A stretch of DNA of 64,000 nt from Candidatus Aminicenantota bacterium (GTDB lineage: Bacteria; Acidobacteriota; Aminicenantia; S016-38), in NCBI GenBank assembly GCA_027068075.1, contig JAMOUJ010000005.1, positions 248,001 to 312,000 on the forward strand, given 5' to 3'. Shown here piece by piece: positions 49,228-56,879 of the stretch. The notes under the pieces were generated by a model. It worked only from the letters and a program-made list of their open reading frames with translations, was not told the origin of the DNA and searched no databases. Each line of letters starts with the position of its first letter. The first letter of the stretch is position 1. The translations under genes were made by a program, and so were the position numbers.

Positions 49228-49304
49228 CGGGACGTGGCGCAGCCTGGAAGCGCACACGCTTGGGGTGCGTGGGGTCGGCGGTTCAAATCCGCTCGTCCCG
49301 ACCA
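49228..49304 (+). tRNA. tRNA-Pro (GGG)
   Basis: 77 nt with CCA encoded. Acceptor CGGGACG/CGTCCCG, anticodon arm CACGC-TTGGGGT-GCGTG (anticodon GGG), T arm GGCGG-TTCAAAT-CCGCT, discriminator A. surE starts 12 nt later. Confidence 0.95.
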
Positions 49305-49316
49305 TTTTTTTATTTT

Positions 49317-50057
49317 ATGAGGATTCTTCTTACCAACGACGACGGTTACCTATCCGCCGGAATTTCCCTTCTGCGCTCGGCCCTGAGGGAGAAGGGACAC
49401 AGGGTTCTGGTGGTAGCCCCCGACAAGGAGCGCTCCGCCGTAAGCAAGGCCCTCACCCTCCACAGACCCCTGAGGATGAGAAAAATAGGGGAAGATTTTT
49501 ACATAACCGATGGAACCCCCAACGATTGCATTTACCTGGCCCTGGGGGTTTTGGAGGAGGGTTATCCCGATCTGGTGGTCTCTGGCATAAACCTTGGAGC
49601 CAATCTGGGAGACGATGTAATATACTCCGGCACCGTGGGGGCAGCCATCCTGGCCACCCATTTCAGGATCCCATCCATCGCCTTTTCCTTTGCTGGAAAG
49701 GAGGTGGAAAGTTTGTCCCCCGTGGCGGAAAAGGCGGCGGAACTGGTGGACCTCCTGAGCCGGAAACCGCTCCCTGATGTGACCCTTAACATAAATTTTC
49801 CCTCCCCTCCCTGGAAGGGAATCAGGGTTACCAAGATGGGCCGGAAAAAATACAGGCCGGAGATAATCACCCGGGAAGACCCCAGGGGGGAAAAATACTA
49901 CTGGATAGGGGTGGGAAGCCCCGTGGCCACCCCGGACAGCGAAACGGATATAAAGGCCGTGGGGGAGGGCTTCATCTCCGTAACCCCCATACACTCGGAC
50001 ATGACCAGTTACCAGCACCTGGAGGAATTGAGGTCCATATTTCATGAAATTTCTTAA
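49317..50057 (+). CDS. surE: 5'/3'-nucleotidase SurE
   Basis: A 246-residue metal-dependent nucleotidase/survival protein. Active-site markers: ILLTNDDGYLSAGI (metal Asp pair), APDKERSAVSKALTL (Ser), TDGTPNDCIYLAL and VSGINLGANLGDDVIYSGTV (Asn). ATG at 49317 begins the fold and lies 12 nt after tRNA-Pro with no ribosome site; the longer frame would read tRNA sequence. It overlaps the next gene by 14 nt. Confidence 0.95.
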   Translation: MRILLTNDDGYLSAGISLLRSALREKGHRVLVVAPDKERSAVSKALTLHRPLRMRKIGEDFYITDGTPNDCIYLALGVLEEGYPDLVVSGINLGANLGDDVIYSGTVGAAILATHFRIPSIAFSFAGKEVESLSPVAEKAAELVDLLSRKPLPDVTLNINFPSPPWKGIRVTKMGRKKYRPEIITREDPRGEKYYWIGVGSPVATPDSETDIKAVGEGFISVTPIHSDMTSYQHLEELRSIFHEIS

Positions 50058-50634
50058 AAAACTCTACGATTGGGTCCTGGGCTGGGCCAACACCCCTTAC
50101 GGAGGCCCCGCCCTTTTCTTTCTGGCCTTTTCGGAAAGCAGTTTTTTCCCGATCCCCCCGGATGTCCTCCTGATACCCCTGGGACTCTCAAGGCCCAGAA
50201 AAGCCTTCTACTACGCAGCCCTTTCCTCGGTGGGCTCGGTGCTGGGGGGAATCTTCGGGTATTTGATAGGTTTATTCCTCATGGACTCCGTGGGAATGCC
50301 CATTCTCAGGGCCTATGGACTTATGGAAAAATACAATTATGTGAGCGCCCTTTACAACCAATACAACGCCCTGGCGGTGGGGATAGCCGGCTTCACCCCC
50401 CTACCCTACAAACTCTTCACCATCGCAGCAGGGGCCTGTAAGATAAACTTCCCTGTTTTCCTCATGGCCTCGGCGGTAAGCCGAAGTGCCCGATTTTTCC
50501 TGGTCTCCACCCTGGTTTATTTCTTCGGGGAAAGGGCCCGGGCTTTTATAGACAAATACTTCAACTGGCTCGCCATAGCCTTCGCCCTTCTTCTAATTGG
50601 CGGTTTCATCGCCGTTAAAATTGCGTTAAAATAA
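50044..50634 (+). CDS. DedA/VTT-domain membrane protein, YqaA type
   Basis: A 196-residue protein with the VTT/SNARE-associated domain: FLAFSESSFFPIPPDVLLIP (re-entrant helix), GSVLGGIFGYLIGLFLM and GFTPLPYKLFTIAAGACKIN, then two C-terminal helices. DedA-family members take part in lipid-carrier recycling and membrane homeostasis; YqaA-type function is not settled. It overlaps surE by 14 nt. tRNA-Pro(CGG) follows by 8 nt. Confidence 0.87.
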   Translation: MKFLKKLYDWVLGWANTPYGGPALFFLAFSESSFFPIPPDVLLIPLGLSRPRKAFYYAALSSVGSVLGGIFGYLIGLFLMDSVGMPILRAYGLMEKYNYVSALYNQYNALAVGIAGFTPLPYKLFTIAAGACKINFPVFLMASAVSRSARFFLVSTLVYFFGERARAFIDKYFNWLAIAFALLLIGGFIAVKIALK

Positions 50635-50642
50635 TCCTGTAT

Positions 50643-50717
50643 CGGGGCGTGGCTCAGCCTGGTTAGAGCGCCTGCTTCGGGAGCAGGAGGTCGGTGGTTC
50701 GAATCCACTCGCCCCGA
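50643..50717 (+). tRNA. tRNA-Pro (CGG)
   Basis: 75 nt, CCA not encoded. Acceptor CGGGGCG/CGCCCCG, anticodon arm CCTGC-TTCGGGA-GCAGG (anticodon CGG), T arm GGTGG-TTCGAAT-CCACT, discriminator A. TAAAAT (50627-50632) lies 10 nt upstream as a possible -10. acyP starts 10 nt later. Confidence 0.95.
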
Positions 50718-50727
50718 TTTTTCCTCC

Positions 50728-51003
50728 ATGATAGCCAGAAGGTATCTCATCTCAGGCCGGGTTCAGGGCGTAGGCTTCAGGTACTTCGTCAAAAAAAGGG
50801 CCGATTTATACGGAATCTCAGGTTGGGTGAGGAATCTTCCCGACGGGAGGGTGGAGGTTTTCGCCCAGGGGGAAGAGGCGGCTCTGGAGGAACTGGAGAA
50901 GGACCTGTGGAGGGGTCCCTCCCTGGCCAGGGTAGAGAAGGTGGAGAAATTTGAAGTTCAACCGGAAAGGGGACTCAACTGGTTTGAAATAAGACTTTAT
51001 TAG
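50728..51003 (+). CDS. acyP: Acylphosphatase
   Basis: A 91-residue acylphosphatase that hydrolyses carboxyl-phosphate bonds. Phosphate-loop and catalytic Arg in YLISGRVQGVGFRYFVKK, catalytic Asn in GWVRNLPDGRVEVFAQG. Length is standard. The ATG is 10 nt after tRNA-Pro with only CCTCC before it, which is not a ribosome site. Next gene starts 8 nt later. Confidence 0.95.
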   Translation: MIARRYLISGRVQGVGFRYFVKKRADLYGISGWVRNLPDGRVEVFAQGEEAALEELEKDLWRGPSLARVEKVEKFEVQPERGLNWFEIRLY

Positions 51004-51011
51004 GAGGGAAA

Positions 51012-51557
51012 ATGAAAAGAGAAGAGGCCCTGGATTTTTTAAAGAAGAACCTGAAACATAAAAACCTGATAAAACACTCCTTGGCAGTGGAGGCCTGCAT
51101 GAGGGCCCTGGCTCAGCACATGGGAGAGGATCCTGAAAGATGGGGCCTGGCCGGTTTGCTTCACGACATAGATTACGAAAAGACCATGGACAGACCTGAT
51201 CAACACGGACTTATGGCCATGGAACTACTCAAGGGGAAAATAGAAGACCAGGAAATCCTCCACGCCATAAGGGCCCATGCCTACAAGGAGGAGCCGAAGA
51301 CGAAAATGGCCTGGGCCCTTTATTCCTCCGATCCCCTCACGGGGCTTATCGTGGCCGCCGCCCTGATGCATCCCACCAGAACCCTGGAAGGCGTGGACTT
51401 AAGGTTTCTCAAAAAAAGATTTAAGGAAAAAAGATTCGCCGCCGGAGCCGACAGGGAGCAGATAAAAAAATGCGAAAACCTGGGCCTGGATCTTGACGGA
51501 TTCATGGAGATATGCCTCAACGCCATGAAGAAGATCAGCGACCAGTTGGGACTTTGA
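51012..51557 (+). CDS. HD-domain phosphohydrolase-like protein
   Basis: A 181-residue HD-domain protein: LIKHSLAVEACMRAL (first His), GLLHDIDYEK (HD pair), DQHGLMAMELL and LHAIRAHAYKEEP (further His). Such small proteins hydrolyse nucleotides or act as regulators. Good ribosome site (TAGGAGGGAAA). The last 23 nt overlap the convergent gene. Substrate unknown. Confidence 0.85.
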   Translation: MKREEALDFLKKNLKHKNLIKHSLAVEACMRALAQHMGEDPERWGLAGLLHDIDYEKTMDRPDQHGLMAMELLKGKIEDQEILHAIRAHAYKEEPKTKMAWALYSSDPLTGLIVAAALMHPTRTLEGVDLRFLKKRFKEKRFAAGADREQIKKCENLGLDLDGFMEICLNAMKKISDQLGL

Positions 51558-52647
51558 CCTTTTCTAAGAGTGAACTCAGGGAAGAATCGCACTGTATGGG
51601 TGAGTTTCTCACCAGGAGAAGGCTTTTCCCCTGAAGGGGAAACTCCACCAGAACCAGGTTCCCCGACCTTTTGACCCGCACCATAATCCCTGCCAGAAAA
51701 CCCATTCCCTCTCCGTCCCGTCCTGCCGTTCTGGAAAAGGCAAGGGCCGTAAGAAAATAACGGGAAAGAACCCCGTATTGCTGGTAAAGGTTATAGGGAT
51801 AAGGACAGGGCCTTCCCCTTTCATCCTGGCTTAAAAAAACTCCCCGGGACAGGGGAAGGGCTAATCTTTCAAACCTTTCCCCGGGAATAAGAAGTCGCCA
51901 CAAGCCCCATTTTCCCAGAAGGGCCCTCCTTTCCGCCCTTATTCCCTCCACCTCCAGGTAGCGGAAAAAGAACCGACTCCCCTGATAAAGGTCGTACATG
52001 TAATCCATTTGTCGCTCCTCCCCCAGGCAAACATATCTTATCAGGGACACATGAAGGGAAAGGGCGGCAAGGGAGAAAAACTCAAAGGGAAGGGGGTTTA
52101 AAAGTTCGCAGGGAAAGGCCCCTGAGGACTGCCTCGGGGAATACACGGGCCACCTGCGGGAAAATCCTTCCATAAAAAGGGAAAGGGTCCCGGGCAAACC
52201 GCTATCCCCCATCCCTTCAAGGGCCTTGTACCTGGAGGCAATCAGTCTTCTCGCAAGGAGGCGGACGAAATTTTCCCGGGAAAAGCCTTCCAGTTTCTTT
52301 AGCCTGGAAGGATTCCTACCCTTACCTTCCTCAACATATTTCCTCAGGTAGAAAAGAAATTCTCCCGTGGGACAAAGAACCCGGGAGGGAGGCGGTGCTT
52401 CGGAATAAACCTCTGAAGGCTTCTTTCCTGCATATTTCTTCCTCAGGGCGAGAATGTAAAACCGGGAGGGCTCGGATATTTTTCTTCCAAGATTGACGCG
52501 CAGGGCAAGATGTCGGGAAACGAGGAAACCGTAACCCAGGACCCCCACACCGAGGAGCACAACGAGAAACCACTTCAGCAGAACCACCCCCTTTCTTTTC
52601 AGGTAAAGCCAGAAAACCACCAGAGGATTAAAGGGCGGAAGATTCAC
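51535..52647 (-). CDS. Membrane-anchored hypothetical protein, 370 residues
   Basis: One N-terminal membrane helix (LLKWFLVVLLGVGVLGYGFL) and a large mostly helical domain probably outside the cytoplasm (FYILALRKKYAGKKPSEVY, FLFYLRKYVEEGKGRN). GTG start overlaps the stop of the phosphohexomutase (GTGA). No family recognised. Co-translation with a sugar-phosphate mutase hints at an envelope-polysaccharide link, but this is weak. Confidence 0.65.
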   Translation of the reverse strand: MNLPPFNPLVVFWLYLKRKGVVLLKWFLVVLLGVGVLGYGFLVSRHLALRVNLGRKISEPSRFYILALRKKYAGKKPSEVYSEAPPPSRVLCPTGEFLFYLRKYVEEGKGRNPSRLKKLEGFSRENFVRLLARRLIASRYKALEGMGDSGLPGTLSLFMEGFSRRWPVYSPRQSSGAFPCELLNPLPFEFFSLAALSLHVSLIRYVCLGEERQMDYMYDLYQGSRFFFRYLEVEGIRAERRALLGKWGLWRLLIPGERFERLALPLSRGVFLSQDERGRPCPYPYNLYQQYGVLSRYFLTALAFSRTAGRDGEGMGFLAGIMVRVKRSGNLVLVEFPLQGKSLLLVRNSPIQCDSSLSSLLEKVKVPTGR

Positions 52648-54005
52648 AGAAACTCCCGGACGATCTCCTCCACTTCCTTCCTTATTCTCTCCAGGGCCTC
52701 GGGGGAGGAAGCCTCAAACCTCATCACCAACACCGGCTGGGTGTTGGAAGCGCGGACCAGGGCCCAGCCATCGGGATATTCTATCCTTACCCCGTCTATG
52801 TCCACCACCGGATAGTCAGGATGAAGGGTCCTGAGTTTTTCTTTCACCTTTTCCACCACTTCAAACTTCTTATCCTCCGTGGTCTCCACCCTGATTTCCG
52901 GTGTGGAAAAGGCCTTGGGCAGGGAATCCACCAGTTCGGAAAGGGGGGTATCCAGCCCGGAAAGGTATTCCACCAGACGGGCCGAAGCGTAAATGGCATC
53001 GTCAAAGCCGTAGTATCTATCGTTGTAGAAGATGTGACCGCTCATCTCACCGGCCAGAAGCGCCCCCTCCTCCCTCATTTTTTTCTTTATGAAGGAATGC
53101 CCTGTTTTCCACATTATGGGGATTCCCCCGAGTTTCTTGATTTCTTCAAATAGGAATTTGGAAGCCTTAACATCGGAAATTATCTTGGCGCCTGGATTTT
53201 TCTCCAGAACCTCCCTGATCAAAATCATCATGATCTGATCGCCGAAGAGAAGCCTGCCCCGGTCGTCCACCACCCCCAGGCGGTCGGCATCGCCGTCGTA
53301 TCCTATACCCAAATCCGCCTTGAGGGCTACGGTTTTGCGGGAAAGGTCCTCCATGTTTTCAGGCACGGTGGGATCAGGATGATGATGGGGAAACCGCCCG
53401 TCCACTTCACAGTAAAGCGGGTGAACTTCATGTCCCATCCTTTCAAAGAGTTCCCGGGCCACAAAGCATCCCACCCCATTCCCACCGTCCACCACCAGTT
53501 TCATTTTTCTGGTGGGATGAATGTTGGCCAGAAGGAAATTAATGTAGGGCTGAACCACATCCCTTTCCCTCACCTTTCCCTGGCCCGACTCAAAGTCTTC
53601 CTTCTGGATCAGGCGGTAAAGGGATTTTATTTCTTCACCGAAAAGGGTTTCTTTCCCGCAAAGAACCTTGAAACCGTTGTATTGGGGTGGGTTGTGGGAT
53701 CCGGTAATCATGACCCCGCCGTCCTTATCCCAGTGGAATATGGCGAAATAAGTCAGGGGAGTGGGAACCATCCCCACATCAATTATCTCCAGGCCCGTGG
53801 AAACCATCCCTTCCACCAGCCAGTCCCTTATTTGAGGAGATGAAAGGCGGCCGTCCCTTCCCACCACCACTTCCTCGCCACCCCTTCTTTTTATGTAAGT
53901 TCCTATGGCCTTGCCGATCAAAACCACGCTTTCTTTCGTAAGGTCCTCGCCGAAAATCCCCCTTATGTCGTAGTTCCGGAAAATGTATTCCTTGACTTTC
54001 TCCAT
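52644..54005 (-). CDS. algC: Phosphomannomutase/phosphoglucomutase
   Basis: A 453-residue alpha-D-phosphohexomutase. Substrate and catalytic loops: NYDIRGIFGEDL, VVGRDGRLSSPQI, catalytic Ser in MITGSHNPPQYNGFK, metal loop GYDGDADRLG, sugar loop AGEMSGHIF, and phosphate loop RASNTQPVLVMRFEA. It interconverts mannose/glucose 1- and 6-phosphates for nucleotide-sugar synthesis. It starts 2 nt before the radC stop region and overlaps the downstream gene by 4 nt. Symbol by family resemblance only. Confidence 0.93.
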   Translation of the reverse strand: MEKVKEYIFRNYDIRGIFGEDLTKESVVLIGKAIGTYIKRRGGEEVVVGRDGRLSSPQIRDWLVEGMVSTGLEIIDVGMVPTPLTYFAIFHWDKDGGVMITGSHNPPQYNGFKVLCGKETLFGEEIKSLYRLIQKEDFESGQGKVRERDVVQPYINFLLANIHPTRKMKLVVDGGNGVGCFVARELFERMGHEVHPLYCEVDGRFPHHHPDPTVPENMEDLSRKTVALKADLGIGYDGDADRLGVVDDRGRLLFGDQIMMILIREVLEKNPGAKIISDVKASKFLFEEIKKLGGIPIMWKTGHSFIKKKMREEGALLAGEMSGHIFYNDRYYGFDDAIYASARLVEYLSGLDTPLSELVDSLPKAFSTPEIRVETTEDKKFEVVEKVKEKLRTLHPDYPVVDIDGVRIEYPDGWALVRASNTQPVLVMRFEASSPEALERIRKEVEEIVREFL

Positions 54006-54007
54006 TT

Positions 54008-54682
54008 TTAACCTCCAGTTTCAAAACTGAAGAACTTATCGCCTCCTATAATTATGTGATCCAGAAGTTCCATGTCAAGGAGGCGGGCTGCTTCCTCTAT
54101 TTTGTGGGTGAGTTTTCGGTCCTCCGGCGAAGGCTCCGGATTTCCAGAGGGATGATTGTGGAAAACGATTAGCCTGGTGGCTCCCACCTCCAGCGCCCTC
54201 TTCATCAGAAACCCCACATCCACCGTGGAGGACTTTCTTCCCCCCGTATGGATAATCTCTGCCCTTATTACGAAACTGGCCTGATTGAGAAAAATGGCCC
54301 CGAAGACCTCCCTTTTTCCCAGAGAAAACCTGGATCTTATAAATTCAGCGGCCTGGCCGGGATTTTTTATCTTCAGCCTTTCGCCGGGCCTGCCTCCAAG
54401 TTTCCTAGCCAGGGTCAGGCAGGCCAGAACCTGGGCCGCCTTGGCCCTGCCCACCCCTGGAAAGGAGGCCAATTTTTCCGCAGACCAGGTGGCAAGTTCC
54501 GCAAGGCTCCCCGCCTCCCGAAGGAGGTCGTAGGCCAGGTCCAGGGCGGATTTTCCCCTCTGTCCGGTTCTCAGGGCGATGGCAAGAAGTTCGGCCTCGG
54601 AAAGGGCTTCCGGTCCCTTTTCCAGGAGTTTCTCCCGGGGACGGGACTCTTCAGGCAGGTCCTTTATTCTGTAATAACTCAT
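54008..54682 (-). CDS. radC: RadC-family JAB1/MPN protein
   Basis: A 224-residue RadC/YicR protein: a helix-hairpin-helix-like part (LASFPGVGRAKAAQVLACL) and the JAB metal motif IVFHNHPSGNPEPSPEDRKL (H-x-H and Asp). The family is conserved but its role is not settled. ATG 54682 was preferred to an upstream TTG/ATG in the frame because family members begin YYRIKDLPEESRPREKLL. It overlaps cobB by 32 nt. Confidence 0.9.
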   Translation of the reverse strand: MSYYRIKDLPEESRPREKLLEKGPEALSEAELLAIALRTGQRGKSALDLAYDLLREAGSLAELATWSAEKLASFPGVGRAKAAQVLACLTLARKLGGRPGERLKIKNPGQAAEFIRSRFSLGKREVFGAIFLNQASFVIRAEIIHTGGRKSSTVDVGFLMKRALEVGATRLIVFHNHPSGNPEPSPEDRKLTHKIEEAARLLDMELLDHIIIGGDKFFSFETGG

Positions 54683-55349
54683 ACACCTTCTCCATTCCCG
54701 TGCTGGCCTTTTCCTCAAGGAAAACATCCGCTATGCGGCTATGGGGCGTTCTCCTGGGGTTAACCACAATCACCCGGGCACCGGAGTTTTTGGCTATAAA
54801 CGGAAGATCGGCTGCGGGCTGAACGACCCCGGAAGTTCCCACCACCACAAAAACATCCGCCTGCCGGGCAAGTTCAAAACTCCTTCTCAGGGCCTCCGCG
54901 GGGAGGGCTTCTCCAAACCACACCACATCAGGACGGGCCAGGGAACCACATCGGGGGCAACGGGGAGGAATGGAGCGGCAAGCCCCGGGGTCCTCCCATA
55001 CCTTCCCGCAGGAAGGGCATCTAAGCCTCCATATGTTCCCGTGGAGTTCTATCACCCTCCGGCTTCCTGCCCGCTGGTGAAGGCCATCCACATTCTGGGT
55101 AATTACCCATAAATCGTGCTCTTTTTCCATTTTAGCAAGAAGTTCGTGGGCCCTGTTGGGTCTGGCTCTGGCAATAATTTCCCTCCTCCAGCAATACCAC
55201 CGCCAGACCTTTTCCGGATCCCTCAGGAAGGCCGCGGGGGTGGCCAATTCCTCCGGCCTGACTCCCTCCCAGAGGCCCTCCTTTCCCCGAAACACGGGAA
55301 CTCCGCTTTCTTCAGATATCCCTGCCCCGGTAAGAACGACCAGTTTCAT
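54651..55349 (-). CDS. cobB: Sir2-family NAD+-dependent protein deacylase
   Basis: A 232-residue sirtuin: LTGAGISEESGVPVFRG (NAD site), VITQNVDGLHQRAG, catalytic His in VIELHGNIW, zinc Cys pairs CPSCG and CPRCG, and VVVGTSGVVQPAADLP. It removes acyl groups from lysines using NAD+. TAAAAT ends 7 nt before the ATG and no ribosome site is seen (leaderless type). It is divergent from cluster B. Confidence 0.94.
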   Translation of the reverse strand: MKLVVLTGAGISEESGVPVFRGKEGLWEGVRPEELATPAAFLRDPEKVWRWYCWRREIIARARPNRAHELLAKMEKEHDLWVITQNVDGLHQRAGSRRVIELHGNIWRLRCPSCGKVWEDPGACRSIPPRCPRCGSLARPDVVWFGEALPAEALRRSFELARQADVFVVVGTSGVVQPAADLPFIAKNSGARVIVVNPRRTPHSRIADVFLEEKASTGMEKVYELLQNKGPA

Positions 55350-55384
55350 CCATTAAATTTTATCATTTAAATTGCCCAAAAGGT

Positions 55385-55413
55385 TTGACTTTTTTCTAAT
55401 TTGTTTATATTAT
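55385..55413 (+). promoter_or_regulatory. Cluster B (hdrCBA-mvhDGA) promoter
   Basis: TTGACT (55385-55390), 17 bp, TATTAT (55408-55413), in a very AT-rich 99-bp spacer. A ribosome site GGGAGG lies before the hdrC ATG. No Rex-like site (TTGTGAA) is seen here, so control differs from cluster A. Confidence 0.7.
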
Positions 55414-55448
55414 AAAATTGATAAATAAATTCCCCCGGGAGGTTCTTT

Positions 55449-56027
55449 ATGGAAATTAAAAGAACCATCGCTTACGAGGGGGAACTGGACAAAAGCCTTC
55501 TCACCCGTCTTTCGGCGCTTCCTGAAGGAAACCTCATACGACGATGCATTCAATGTGGCACCTGTTCCGGAGTTTGTCCCCTATCCATTTACATGGACTC
55601 CTCCCCCAGGAAATTAATAGCCTTGATTCGGGAGGGCTTCGGTAAGGAGGTCCTTTCAAGTTTTACCATATGGCTGTGCTCCTCTTGTTATTCCTGTACC
55701 GTATCCTGCCCCCAGGAAATTCCCATAACCGAAATCATGTATGCCCTAAAGAGAATGGCCCTGGAAGAAAAAACCTATCCCCGGCGTTTTCCTGTACCCG
55801 TGCTGGCCCGGGAATTTTACAGGATGGTTTTCAAAGAGGGAAGAAATACAGAAGCCCTGCTGGTGTTAAGACTTCTCGCCAAGACCAACATCCTCAAGAC
55901 CTTTTCATACCTTCCCATGGGTCTGAACTTAATGCTCACCAGACGCCTTTCCCTGAAGAAGGAGAAAATATCCCGGCCTTCCCAGTTGAGAAAGTTTCTT
56001 GAGGCCATTAAGGAGGTGGGAAAATGA
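55449..56027 (+). CDS. hdrC: Heterodisulfide reductase subunit C
   Basis: A 192-residue iron-sulfur protein with two 4Fe-4S motifs (CIQCGTCSGVCPL and CSSCYSCTVSCPQ), the wiring between HdrA and HdrB. Unlike the QmoC-like protein of cluster A it has no membrane part. First gene of cluster B, ribosome site GGAGG at 6 nt; overlaps hdrB by 4 nt. Confidence 0.93.
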   Translation: MEIKRTIAYEGELDKSLLTRLSALPEGNLIRRCIQCGTCSGVCPLSIYMDSSPRKLIALIREGFGKEVLSSFTIWLCSSCYSCTVSCPQEIPITEIMYALKRMALEEKTYPRRFPVPVLAREFYRMVFKEGRNTEALLVLRLLAKTNILKTFSYLPMGLNLMLTRRLSLKKEKISRPSQLRKFLEAIKEVGK

Positions 56028-56878
56028 ATCTCGCCTATTATCCTGGTTGCTCCCTGAAGGGAACGGGAAAGGCCTACGAAAAGAGCACCCTGGCCGTCTT
56101 CAGTGCCCTGGGGCTGGAACTCCAGGAAATTCCGGACTGGAATTGCTGCGGTGCCACCGCCTACATGGCCGTGGACGCCCTGGCTTCCAAGGCCCTCAGT
56201 TTCAGAAACCTGGTATTGGCCCAGAAAATGGAGGCAAAGTGGGTGGTAGCCCCCTGCAGTGCCTGCTATCTAAACCTCTTCAAGGCCAGAAAAGAGTATC
56301 TTGATAACAAACCGACCAGGGAAAAACTCTGTCGGACCCTTAAAAAAACAGGGTGGGAATACGAATGTTCAGGTCTCCCGGAGGTCCTCCATCCCCTCCA
56401 TGTTCTCACCGAACTGGTGGGGCTGGAGAAAATAAGGGAAAAAATAAGAAGGCCCCTAAAGGGGCTCAGGGTTGTGCCCTATTATGGATGCCAGTTGGTA
56501 AGACCCTACGATGGATACGACGACCCCGTCCACCCGGTAAAAATGGATCTTCTTCTTGAAGTGACCGGAGCGGAGGTAATAAGCGATTATCCTCTAAAAA
56601 CGAGGTGTTGCGGGGCTTCGGTGGCGGGTGTGTTGGAAGAGCCCGGCTTAAATTTGAATGGCGCCTTGATAAAGGAAGCAAAGAGAAGAGGAGGAGAACT
56701 GATAGCCACCGTATGCCCGCTGTGCCAGTTCAACCTTGAAACATATCAGAGAAAAACGGAAAACGCCGGGAGGATGCCCATCCTCTACTTTACCCAGGTT
56801 CTGGGCTTAGCCCTGGGCCTGGAAGGAAAGGCCCTGGGGATGGAGCACCTCCTCTACAGGCCTCGCCTGGAGGTGTAG
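56024..56878 (+). CDS. hdrB: Heterodisulfide reductase subunit B
   Basis: A 284-residue protein with two CCG domains: YYPGCSLKG ... DWNCCGATAYM ... PCSACYLN, and YYGCQLVRP ... TRCCGASVAG ... VCPLCQFN. In HdrB these carry the non-cubane clusters that reduce a disulfide such as CoM-S-S-CoB. In a bacterium the physiological disulfide or other acceptor is unknown. hdrA starts 1 nt after the stop. Confidence 0.94.
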   Translation: MNLAYYPGCSLKGTGKAYEKSTLAVFSALGLELQEIPDWNCCGATAYMAVDALASKALSFRNLVLAQKMEAKWVVAPCSACYLNLFKARKEYLDNKPTREKLCRTLKKTGWEYECSGLPEVLHPLHVLTELVGLEKIREKIRRPLKGLRVVPYYGCQLVRPYDGYDDPVHPVKMDLLLEVTGAEVISDYPLKTRCCGASVAGVLEEPGLNLNGALIKEAKRRGGELIATVCPLCQFNLETYQRKTENAGRMPILYFTQVLGLALGLEGKALGMEHLLYRPRLEV

Positions 56879-56879
56879 C